In this document: in pieces, positions 16,674-26,100 of the stretch
Numbering within the stretch: the stretch's first letter is position 1
Layout: each line of letters opens with the position of its first letter
From: Chryseobacterium oncorhynchi
GTDB taxonomy: Bacteria; Bacteroidota; Bacteroidia; Flavobacteriales; Weeksellaceae
DNA: 64,000 bases
Direction of reading: 5' to 3'
Assembly (NCBI RefSeq): GCF_002899895.1
Contig: NZ_PPEI02000001.1
Span: forward strand, 372,001 to 436,000
Made by a program: the position numbers and the translations under genes
The notes under the pieces: model-generated
Database searches by the model: none
The model's input: only the letters and a program-made list of their open reading frames with translations
What the model was told of the DNA's origin: nothing

Positions 16674-19600
16674 TTATTTATCTAAATGCTTAGGAGTAAA
16701 TCCGTCCTCATTTAGTTCTCTGTGTTCATATTCAGCTTTCATTTCAGCTTCATAGTCTACTTTAGTATCTTTACCCATTCTTCTTAGAACAGAGTCAAAT
16801 AGAGAGTATACTACCGGCACAATGATCAAGGTAAGGAATAGAGATGATGTTAAACCACCAATAACTACCCATGCAAGACCTTTGTTCATTTCTGCTCCTG
16901 CTCCACTTGCCAATGCAATCGGTAACATACCGAAGATCATTGCAATTGTTGTCATCAGGATCGGACGAAGACGTGCGTGGTTGGCCTGTACCAAAGCATC
17001 ATGTGTATTAGCTCCTGCTGCTTTTCTTGCATTCGTAAAGTCAACGATAAGGATCGCATTCTTCGCTACAAGACCAATCAACATGATCATACCTAGCATG
17101 GTAAAGATGTTCAATGAATTGGCTGTCAAGGCAAGAATAACCATTACCCCGATCATCGCCAATGGAATAGAGAACAATACCACGAAAGGATACACGAAAC
17201 TATCATATAGTGAAACCATTACCAGATATACCAATACGATAGCTGCTAATAATGCAATTCCTAAAGTACCGAAACCTTCCTGCTGGTTTTCCATATCACC
17301 ACTCCAAATGTAATCTACACCAATAGGTTTCTTCTTGCTATCCATGAACTGATTTGCCCATTCATTAGCAACGTCACCAACGGGTCTACCCACTGCTTTT
17401 GCTCTTACTTTTACAGATGGAGATTTATCTCTACGCTCAAGCAAACTTGGTCCTGAACCCATCTTTACATCAGCAAACTGACTTAGACGAATTTGCTGTC
17501 CCTGAGGGTTTGTAAACATAAGGTTTTTAACATCATCAATGGATTGTCTGTTCACATCTCCAAAACGGATATTAATATCGTATTCATATTCTCCGGCTCT
17601 GAATTTTCCGTCTGTATTTCCGTTGAATGCAGTCTGCATCGTTTGTCCTACACTTGAAAGGTTCAAGCCTAAAGAAGCCATTTTATCTCTGTCAATAGAC
17701 ACCTGTACTTCAGGGTTACCTGAGTCTGTGGATAATTCTGCATCTACTGCTCCAGGAACTTTTTTCAATAATTCTAAGATTCTTGTTGCTTCTTTTACAG
17801 CCATTGCATTATCCGGAGCTGTTACTACCATTTCGATTGGAGCATTTTCAGCACCCATAATACCGATTGGAGCAGTTTTGAATTCAACTCCTGTGAATTT
17901 CTCTTCTAGCTCTCTTTTTATTTTCGCGGCTTTGATGTTAGTACTTTCAGAACGTTCAGATTTGTCTGTTAAGTTTACCTGAACCTCAGATTGGTACGTT
18001 GTTGCCTGAGCACCACCAAAACCTGTAGACTGCTGTCCTACTGTTGTAATAAGGTCTACAACATCTTTATCGTTTCTTAAAAACTTCTCAACATCTAATG
18101 TTAATTGGTTTGTTTTTTCAACAGTTGCATCTTTTGAAAGTTCCATCTGTACCAAGAACTGACCACGGTCAATTGGCGGGAAGAATTCTCCTCCAATGAA
18201 ACCAAATGCTACTAACATGAATGAACTGATCAAAACAATGAATGTAATAATCACAGTAGAAATTCTTCTCAACGTCGTTTTCAGACACCATTCAAGAATT
18301 CCTGTGATCCAGTGCGTGAAGCTGTCGATTAACCCCTCAAACCAAAGAATGAATTTCTCGAACCAGTTTTTACCTGTTAAGTGCTCTAGTTTACCAAATC
18401 TTGATGACAACCAAGGAATGATGGTAAATGAAGCCAACAATGATAATAAGGTTGCAATAACCACCGTGACACAGAACTGAGCCAAGATGTTTGCTACAAG
18501 ACCTGAACTCATTGCAATTGGTAAGAATACTACCACAATTACCAATGTAATAGCAGCAACAGTAAATCCAATTTCTGAAGCTCCGTCATAGGCTGCTCTG
18601 ATCTTGCTTTTCCCCATCTCCATATGACGGTAGATGTTCTCAAGTACAACAATTGCGTCATCCACAAGGATACCTACCACGAGCGATAGTCCTAGTAAAC
18701 TCATCAAGTTCAAAGTATACCCCATTAAGTTCATTCCGATAAATGCTGCCACCAATGAAGCCGGGATAGAAACCATTACAATAAATGCATTTCTGATACT
18801 GTGAAGGAATAATAGCATTACAATTGCCACAAGAATAATCGCTAAGAATAAGTCGAAAATAACGTGGTTTGCAGATTCCAGGGTAAATTCTGTTGTATCA
18901 TTTACAATTTTTACTTTTACTCCCTGAACTTTATAAGCTTCTTCTACTGTTTTAATGGTTTTCTGAACGCTTTCAGATACAGCTACCGCATTCGCATCAG
19001 ACTGCTTTTTCACCTGCATCAAAATGGTAGAAGACTGGTTGAATCTCGCTACTTTTTCAGCATCTTTCTGAGAGTCAAAAACTGTTGCAATATCAGATAA
19101 ACGAACCTGTGCACCATTTTTATTGGAAACAACAAGGTTGTTCATTTCCTCAATCGACTTATATTTCCCTGATAATCTAATCGTAGATTTTGAGGTTCTC
19201 GTTTTCAAACTACCTGTAGGGAAGTCAAGGTTTGAGGAAAGAATTGACTGCTGTACATCTGATATTGAAAGTCCGTACCCCTGTAATTTTTTCTCATCCA
19301 GATTCACCTGAATTTCTCTTTCCTGTCCACCCACAAGGTCAACCTGAGCGACACCGTTTACACGGGAGAAAATGGGTTCTATCTTTTTATCTAATAAATC
19401 GTAAAGATCCTTACTATTTAATTTATCAGATGAAATACTCATTGTGATAATAGGTAAATCATCTAAGGAGAATTTATTCAGTGACGGTGCTTTTACATCA
19501 TCCGGAAGGTCTGCCAGAATAGCGTTTACCTTTCTCTGAGCATCATTCAATGCATAGTCAACATCTGCTCCATCGTTCAGCTGAACCATGATAACGGATA

Positions 19601-19862
19601 AACTTTCATATGAAGAAGATTCTACTTTTTTTACATTTTCCAAAGAACCTACGGCATCCTCAATCTTTCGGGTGACGGACGTCTCCACCTCTGCCGGTGA
19701 AGCTCCCGGATACACCGTGGAAATAGTTACCATGTTGGTTTCAAACTTCGGAATCAATTCGTATCCCATGAGCGTATAACTCAGGATACCTCCCAACGTC
19801 AGAATTGTAAATAATACAATTACCAACGAGGGTCTTTTAATCGATATTTCTGCTAACTTCAT
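16674..19862 (-). CDS. RND multidrug efflux pump, inner-membrane component
   Basis: A 1062-residue AcrB/HAE1-type transporter. It contains ISIKRPSLVIVLF at the N-terminus, two large periplasmic loops (about residues 35-335 and 560-870), and 12 membrane helices. The proton relay residues are present: the aspartate pair in GILVDDAIVVLENI and the lysine in IGLVAKNAILIVDF. It drives export of drugs or other amphipathic compounds through the adaptor and TolC-type channel encoded just upstream. The gap to the adaptor gene is seven bases. Confidence 0.95.
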   Translation of the reverse strand: MKLAEISIKRPSLVIVLFTILTLGGILSYTLMGYELIPKFETNMVTISTVYPGASPAEVETSVTRKIEDAVGSLENVKKVESSSYESLSVIMVQLNDGADVDYALNDAQRKVNAILADLPDDVKAPSLNKFSLDDLPIITMSISSDKLNSKDLYDLLDKKIEPIFSRVNGVAQVDLVGGQEREIQVNLDEKKLQGYGLSISDVQQSILSSNLDFPTGSLKTRTSKSTIRLSGKYKSIEEMNNLVVSNKNGAQVRLSDIATVFDSQKDAEKVARFNQSSTILMQVKKQSDANAVAVSESVQKTIKTVEEAYKVQGVKVKIVNDTTEFTLESANHVIFDLFLAIILVAIVMLLFLHSIRNAFIVMVSIPASLVAAFIGMNLMGYTLNLMSLLGLSLVVGILVDDAIVVLENIYRHMEMGKSKIRAAYDGASEIGFTVAAITLVIVVVFLPIAMSSGLVANILAQFCVTVVIATLLSLLASFTIIPWLSSRFGKLEHLTGKNWFEKFILWFEGLIDSFTHWITGILEWCLKTTLRRISTVIITFIVLISSFMLVAFGFIGGEFFPPIDRGQFLVQMELSKDATVEKTNQLTLDVEKFLRNDKDVVDLITTVGQQSTGFGGAQATTYQSEVQVNLTDKSERSESTNIKAAKIKRELEEKFTGVEFKTAPIGIMGAENAPIEMVVTAPDNAMAVKEATRILELLKKVPGAVDAELSTDSGNPEVQVSIDRDKMASLGLNLSSVGQTMQTAFNGNTDGKFRAGEYEYDINIRFGDVNRQSIDDVKNLMFTNPQGQQIRLSQFADVKMGSGPSLLERRDKSPSVKVRAKAVGRPVGDVANEWANQFMDSKKKPIGVDYIWSGDMENQQEGFGTLGIALLAAIVLVYLVMVSLYDSFVYPFVVLFSIPLAMIGVMVILALTANSLNIFTMLGMIMLIGLVAKNAILIVDFTNARKAAGANTHDALVQANHARLRPILMTTIAMIFGMLPIALASGAGAEMNKGLAWVVIGGLTSSLFLTLIIVPVVYSLFDSVLRRMGKDTKVDYEAEMKAEYEHRELNEDGFTPKHLDK

Positions 19863-19869
19863 ATATCGT

Positions 19870-20931
19870 TTACTTTATAATGTTTACTTTAGATCCGTTG
19901 TCCAGGTTGATCTGTCCGCTGGTTACCACTTGCTCACCTCCGTTCAATCCGCTTAACACCTGTACTTTATCTCCGTAAACTTTTCCAATGGTTACTTTAA
20001 TTAATTTAGCAACACCATTCTGAACAACAAATAACTGTCCTGAACTTACACCGTTTACAAACGCTTCAGCAGGAACTGTCAGCATATTCTGAGTTTCTGC
20101 ACCATTGTTTGTGCTAAATTTAGCAGTTGCATACATACCTGCTTTTAGGTTTCCTCTGTTCTGAACTTCAATTTCAACAGGGAAATTCAAGGAAGCATCA
20201 CTTTTTGGAGCGATAAATGTAATTCTACCTACAAAAGAATCTTCTGGTAAAACGTTAACCTTAATTGGAACTTCCTGCCCTAGCTGAATTTTTCCGATCT
20301 GGCTTTCGTCTACCAATACGGAAAGCTTCAAGCTGTTGATATTAACGATTTCAAACATAGAAGTTCCTATGGAAACAACTGTACCTGGCTCAACCATTTT
20401 TTTATTGATTGTACCACTGATCCCTGCACGGATGCTGGTATCATTTACTCTTACACCCTGAGCTTTTACAGCTGCCTGTGCATTTTTCAGCTGCAGTCTT
20501 GAATTATCTACCTGCTGTTTTGTAACACCTCCTGTTTTAAAGGCGTTTTCGTAACGCTGATTATCGATAATAGCATTCTGCAAGTTATTCTGAGCCTGTG
20601 TAACATCCACTTCGATAGCATCTCTCTTGATGGTTGCCAAAACCTGACCTGCTCCTACTCTTGAACCTTCTTTCACCAAAACGCTTACAATACGTCCGGC
20701 AATTTCAGAAGACTGATTCATCTCCTGCTTAGGAAGAAATGTTCCGTTTGCAGAATAGTCTGTATCTATATTTTCTCTTGCAACCGTTACAATATTTACA
20801 TTGATTTTATCTACCTGCTTGGCAACCTCCTTTACTTCCTGAGTCTGCTTTTCTTTGTTACCGGCAATCTTATATGCGGCCAACCCTACAAGTACAGCTG
20901 CTACGATGATATATATTAAAGTTTTTTTCAT
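19870..20931 (-). CDS. RND efflux periplasmic adaptor (membrane fusion protein)
   Basis: A 353-residue HlyD/AcrA family protein with an N-terminal membrane anchor (residues about 5-22) and no lipobox. After it come the barrel-sandwich half GRIVSVLVKEGSRVGAGQVLA, a short helical hairpin (about 100-150), the second half ISGTINKKMVEPGTVVS and a beta-barrel domain. It bridges the inner-membrane pump and the outer-membrane channel. It sits nine bases after the TolC gene and seven before the pump gene. Confidence 0.94.
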   Translation of the reverse strand: MKKTLIYIIVAAVLVGLAAYKIAGNKEKQTQEVKEVAKQVDKINVNIVTVARENIDTDYSANGTFLPKQEMNQSSEIAGRIVSVLVKEGSRVGAGQVLATIKRDAIEVDVTQAQNNLQNAIIDNQRYENAFKTGGVTKQQVDNSRLQLKNAQAAVKAQGVRVNDTSIRAGISGTINKKMVEPGTVVSIGTSMFEIVNINSLKLSVLVDESQIGKIQLGQEVPIKVNVLPEDSFVGRITFIAPKSDASLNFPVEIEVQNRGNLKAGMYATAKFSTNNGAETQNMLTVPAEAFVNGVSSGQLFVVQNGVAKLIKVTIGKVYGDKVQVLSGLNGGEQVVTSGQINLDNGSKVNIIK

Positions 20932-20940
20932 TTTAGTTTA

Positions 20941-22293
20941 TTATAAGTTTTGTAGTGTGTTCAATTCACCCTTAGCTTTTATTAGCTTGATCTCAGCTTG
21001 CTTGTAATCCAACAATGCATTAGAATAGTTCTGTTTTGCTTGTGTTAAAGCATTTTCAGAATCCAAGACTTCTGTAAGCGTTGCTAAACCATACTGATAA
21101 TTGGACTGGGTATTTTTCTGTACTCTTTCTGCAAGATCTACGTTATCTTTCATGCTCTGGATATTGATGATTGCATTTTCCATATTGGTTATGGAATTTT
21201 TATAATCCAGATCCAAACTCAGCTGTGTTTTTTGGATATCCTGATCTAAATCCTGAAGATCAATTTCTGCCTGCTGAATCTTAGCTTTTGTAGCTCCACC
21301 TGTGAAAATAGGAATACTAACATTCAAACCGATTGCTGAATAATCACTCCAAAGCACTCCATTATTAAGACCATTGGTTAAAGGGAATTTTTTCCCCATA
21401 CCAGCCCAACCATAATTTGCTGTAAGGTTAACAGTAGGATAAAGATAGGCTTCTGTAGCTTTTTTGTTAAACTGAAGAAGCTCTCTATTTTTATTTAAAA
21501 CTCTGATTTCCGTGCGGTTATCAAGATTTACATTACTTGCTATCAATTCAGGTTTTGGCTCAATCGTTTTTTCTTCAAGCTCGATATCTGTACCGATAGG
21601 AACTCCCATATAAAATTTCAGAGCATTTTTTGAAAGCTCAACAGAGTTAATCAACTGCTGTCTATTTGACCCAATATTAGTAAGCTGTACATTGGTACGA
21701 TCTAAGTCTATGCTTTTTGCAAGACCATTATCTACCAAGCTTTTAATTACATTTCTTACTTTCTCAGTATTAGCATAACTAGCTTTTACTGTTTTAAGGT
21801 TTTCTTCCTGTACAAACACCTGATAATAAGCTGTTGCTACATTCTCAATGATCTGCTCATTGGTTAATTCAGCATTTAGTACGTAAAACTCTCTTGTAGA
21901 TTTTGCAGCTTTAAGTCCTGTGAAAACTCTTTGGTCAAATAAAGCCTGCTGAAGCTGAACAACAGCACTAGAACTCCAAGGCTGACCCAACTGAGCTCTG
22001 ATTCTCTCTCCTCCAAATTCAAGCAAAGATTCCTGAATTACTGGATTGTATGTAAGTCCGGCTGTTGCACTGATCTGCGGAAGAGCACCGGCTCTGGCCT
22101 CATCAATCTTATATTCAGCTTTTTTTATCTGTAAAGCAGCTTTCTTAGCCTCTGCTTTATTTTGTAGTGCCTGTTTAATTGCCTCCTGCAGAGAAACCTG
22201 CTGCTGGGCAGACACCGATGAAAAGCCGAAAATCATAAATGCAGCAGCTATCCCTATTTTTAGCTTTCTAGCAGTTATACGTTTTCTGTTCAT
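20941..22293 (-). CDS. TolC-family outer membrane efflux channel
   Basis: A 450-residue protein with a signal peptide ending in SSVSAQQ. It shows the internal duplication of the OEP fold: VSLQEAIKQALQNKAEAKKA at the start and a similar helical pair later, with GLATLTEVLDSENALTQAK near the end, as in all TolC relatives. It is the first structural gene of the efflux operon and lies 87 bases after the tetR gene, on the same strand. Confidence 0.93.
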   Translation of the reverse strand: MNRKRITARKLKIGIAAAFMIFGFSSVSAQQQVSLQEAIKQALQNKAEAKKAALQIKKAEYKIDEARAGALPQISATAGLTYNPVIQESLLEFGGERIRAQLGQPWSSSAVVQLQQALFDQRVFTGLKAAKSTREFYVLNAELTNEQIIENVATAYYQVFVQEENLKTVKASYANTEKVRNVIKSLVDNGLAKSIDLDRTNVQLTNIGSNRQQLINSVELSKNALKFYMGVPIGTDIELEEKTIEPKPELIASNVNLDNRTEIRVLNKNRELLQFNKKATEAYLYPTVNLTANYGWAGMGKKFPLTNGLNNGVLWSDYSAIGLNVSIPIFTGGATKAKIQQAEIDLQDLDQDIQKTQLSLDLDYKNSITNMENAIINIQSMKDNVDLAERVQKNTQSNYQYGLATLTEVLDSENALTQAKQNYSNALLDYKQAEIKLIKAKGELNTLQNL

Positions 22294-22326
22294 AATTTTA
22301 TACTTCGTTTATTTTTTTATACACTT

Positions 22327-22359
22327 GTTATTATTTTCTTTCTAAATGACGAATCATTT
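22327..22359 (-). promoter_or_regulatory. Imperfect hairpin between tetR and the tolC gene
   Basis: On the minus strand TTTCTAAAAATGA is followed after TTCG by TCATTTAGAAA, so the arms pair apart from a two-base bulge. It has no strong T run, and could be an attenuator or a second repressor site in front of the structural genes. Coordinates are approximate. Confidence 0.4.
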
Positions 22360-22380
22360 TTAGAAATACTTTATATTTTT

Positions 22381-22974
22381 TTAGTTTTTAAATAACATAT
22401 TGATAATGATCTCTTTTCGTGCTGAAATAATCTTATCATAATCCTCATCACTAATCATTAGATTCTCCATAAAAAGAGGTCTAATTGCACTTGGAAAAAC
22501 CAATAGTGAAACCATATTCAGTATAAACTGAACAGGGTCCATTGTTTCAATATTTCCCAATTCCATTTCTTTCTCGATATCGCTGTACATTTTTTGAAGG
22601 ATATCTTCTTCTATTTCTCTTTGATGGCAGGTTCCCTTGTTGATCTGGGAAACGATATAGCTTTCCAGGTATGGGTACTGAAGACTGGTAGAAAGGCTAC
22701 TTTCTATAAATTCGCTGATCTTTTCCTTGAAAGGAAGATCTGAATTCTGGATGATCTTTGATTTTTCCTGCTCTACTTTTTGAGCTTCATCAAAGATGAT
22801 CTGAATCAGTTTATCTCTTGATCTGAAATAATAGTTAATAAGGGTTCTGTTTACTCCCGCTTCATCAGCTATTTCCTGCGTAGTAGCATCAAATTTTCCT
22901 TTCACAAAGAACAAATTCTTCGCTGTCTCCTTGATCAATTCCTGTGTTTGGTCTTTTTTTGCTTGATTTGACAT
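22381..22974 (-). CDS. TetR/AcrR family repressor of the efflux operon
   Basis: A 197-residue protein with an N-terminal helix-turn-helix (KFDATTQEIADEAGVNRTLINYYF written in two parts: TTQEIADEAGVN and RTLINYYFRSRDKL). The rest is a helical ligand-binding domain. It probably represses the RND operon that follows 87 bases downstream in the same direction. I use the ATG at 22974: the earlier in-frame start at 23037 lies upstream of the predicted promoter and would not be in the transcript. AT-rich repeated sites around the promoter suggest autoregulation. Confidence 0.9.
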   Translation of the reverse strand: MSNQAKKDQTQELIKETAKNLFFVKGKFDATTQEIADEAGVNRTLINYYFRSRDKLIQIIFDEAQKVEQEKSKIIQNSDLPFKEKISEFIESSLSTSLQYPYLESYIVSQINKGTCHQREIEEDILQKMYSDIEKEMELGNIETMDPVQFILNMVSLLVFPSAIRPLFMENLMISDEDYDKIISARKEIIINMLFKN

Positions 22975-22977
22975 TTT

Positions 22978-23058
22978 TGTTAAACAAATTTGTGCAAATT
23001 TATAGTAAAATTTATTTTTGACAAAATTGTTAAACAAAAAAATTAAACAAAATTGTCA
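22978..23058. promoter_or_regulatory. Repeated operator-like sites around the tetR promoter
   Basis: The sequence TTAAACAAA occurs three times in 70 bases: at 22980-22988, 23030-23038 and 23043-23051. The first lies in TTGTTAAACAAATTTG, and the other two are flanked by ACAAAATTGT at 23021-23030 and the related AACAAAATTGTC at 23047-23058. The sites straddle the promoter on both sides, as expected for an autoregulated TetR. Confidence 0.55.
22995..23025 (-). promoter_or_regulatory. tetR promoter
   Basis: On the minus strand TTTG (complement of 23022-23025), 19 bases, then TAAATTTG (complement of 22995-23002). This is an exact fit to the Bacteroidota consensus. Transcription should begin near 22991, about 17 bases before the ATG at 22974. 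Confidence 0.75.
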
Positions 23059-23162
23059 TGACATTCATCATGTTTCAAAAAAAAAATAAAATTCAGTGAT
23101 TTATTATTTAATGATCAATCAAAAGGGGATTTTCATATCTTTACTGTAAAAATTAATAACCG

Positions 23163-26100
23163 ATGCCAAAAATTTTATTTCTCCTCTCATTTCTGAGTGG
23201 GATATTTATATTTTCTCAAAAAAAGATATCAGAAAACAATTCTTATTATTTTTACGAAAACAAGGGTCAAATTATTGATCAGGATGGTAAAGAAAATAAA
23301 GATGTAAAATATCTATTTCATTCTAAGGGATTAAATGTACAATTACATTCTAATGGGTTTTCTTATGATATTTATGAAACAAAAAAAACTGCAAATCCTA
23401 ATTTTTCAAAAAAATCTGACAAACTTATTCCCGATCCCAGGCATTATAATATAGATGAATTCATCTATGAAAAACTGATTCATAGAATCGATATTGAGTT
23501 TGTAAATTCTAATAGAAACCCAAGCATTACCGCAGAGGGAAAGTCTCCAGATTATGATAACTATTTCAATCTCCCTAATAACTCTAAAGGCATTAGAAAT
23601 GTTCATCGTTTTCAAAAGATTCGATATAAGGACATTTATCCTAACATTGACCTTATCTTCTTCAAGCCCAATGATACTTTGAAACCAATTGAATATAATT
23701 TCATCATCAATCCAGGCGGAAAGGTTTCAGATATAAAAATGAAATTCAATGGAGCTCCTACATCCATTAAAAATGATAAACTTACTATGAATGTACGTTT
23801 TGGAGAAATTCATGAAAACATTCCTAATAGTTGGATCATTACTGCTAAAAAAGAAAATATAAACATTTCTTTTAAGGATCTAGGAAACCAGACTTTTGGG
23901 TTCAACTCTCCGAATGACACTTATAAAAATACCCTTGTTATTGATCCTGTCCCTACAAGAGTTTGGGGAAGCTATGCCGGAGGGTATGGCGAAGAATATG
24001 GAAGAATAGAAACAGATATTCAAAATAATGCCTATTTGTTTGGCTCTACCAATAGCACAAACAACCTAGCAACTTCTGGGACTTACCAACAAACTATAAT
24101 AGGAACTTTTGATGCTTTTTTAACAAAAATAACCAAAGATGGGCAAAAGCTATGGGGCACTTATTATGGAACACCTTTGAATGATTCCTTTGAGGATGTT
24201 GATTTTGATGGAACTTTCAATGTATATGCAGGAGGAGAAACGTATAGATCAGGAAGTAATACAGATGTTACCCTGGTTAAGTTTGACAATAATGGAGGTC
24301 TAGTCTACGAAAAAAATTTTATTGGTAACTCACCGGATGAACTATATACTGTATCTTATAATAATGGACAGGTTTTTTTAGGAGGCCAAACAATGAGTCC
24401 TAATTTCCCTGTATTAAATGCATCCCAACCAACAAAACTAAGCCCCAATGGTTATTCTGATGCTTACCTGACTGCTCTAGATGCATTAACCGGTAATATG
24501 ATATGGTCTTCATTTTTTGGAGCTTCGGATCACTCAACTGCTATTTTTAACATATTCTCTTCTTCAGGGGACTTAGAAATTATTGGAGCTACTCAATCAC
24601 CATTAATCCCAATGGTCAATCCCTTTCAACCAACTTTTGGAGGTGTATCAGACGGATTATACTTAAAGTTCTCAAAAACAGGAACATTATTAAGATCTAG
24701 CTATTATGGATATTCCAGTCAGGAATTTGTATGGGAGGCAAGAATCGTAAATAATATTTTAATATTGGCAGGTGAGTTTCCTAATCTAAATGGGCCAATC
24801 TATGGGCCAGCAGGAATTTGGAGGGTAGATCTGGGTACCAATGCTATCACCAAGGTTACTCTGCCTTTTCATTATACGACTCAGCTTACAGCACATATTG
24901 ATTCTGAAAGTAATGTATTTTTCAGTGCACTATCCAATGTAGGCCAAACCGACATAGCTACTTCTGATGGCTATATGACATCCACCGGCCCATACATAAA
25001 GACCTCAATGATAAAATATGACATCAATAACAATAGAGAATGGGGTACATTTTATGGAGGTAATGGAGGTACTCAGCTAGGTCGTATTACAAAAGACAGT
25101 GATGGGTTTATTTATTTAACAGGAATGTCTAGCAACAATACAACAGGAATTGCTACTCCCGGAACTTTTCAACAGCAGGGAGGGCATCCGTCTAATGATA
25201 TTTTTATTGCCAAATTTAAAGATTGTAAGTCTACGATTACATTAACTTCCAATTCTCCAGTCTGTCCTAATTCTACCCTTCAACTTAATGCCAATGGAGG
25301 AACAACATACAAATGGACCGGCCCGAACGGATTTACTTCCACACTACAAAACCCTACCATTCCTAATGCTAATGCTGCAAATGAGGGCATCTATTTCTGC
25401 CAGGTTACCGGATCATCTTGTGATGGCGTTTTCACAATGGATATTACTGTTGGCGATAGTGTACTACCGGTTCCTGATATTATTAACTTACCTGATATTA
25501 CAGGGGACTGCAATACAGTAATTACCAACTTCCCTACTGCTACAGACAACTGTGCCGGAGCGATTACTGCAACTACAACAGATCCACTATCATACTCTAT
25601 TCCCGGAAATTATGTCATTCATTGGACCTATAATGATGGCCATGGAAATACAGCTACACAAAATCAAAATGTAATTGTTAGTCCTATTGCAATTCCAATG
25701 AGTGCAAGTACATCACAGATATTTTGTTCAAAAAACAATCCGAAAATTTCAGATATTCAGATCACAGGCCAAAATATAAAATGGTATGATGCTGCAGGCA
25801 ATATTTTACCAATAACAACACCTCTTGTTAATGGACAGACTTATTATGTCTCTCAAACCATTAATGGCTGTGAAAGTAGCAAAAGGGCCATTCAGGTAAC
25901 AGTAAATACGACTCCTAAGCCAACGGCTAATGTGAATCAGGAGTTCTGTGAATCAGCAAATCCAGCATTAGATAAGTTGGTCGTAACGGGAACTTCATTG
26001 ATATTCTATAATGCAGCAGGAAATGTGTTGCCAATAACAACACCTCTTGTGCATGGACAAACTTATTATGTAACTCAAACATTAAACAATTGTGAGTCTG

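Noticed and set aside
16822-19779. Plus-strand frames opposite the RND pump gene
   Set aside because: Shadows of the AcrB-type gene; compositions reflect its reverse complement.
22975-23037. Longer start for the TetR gene at 23037
   Set aside because: The segment contains the promoter and operator-like sites; the encoded residues do not look like a TetR N-terminus.
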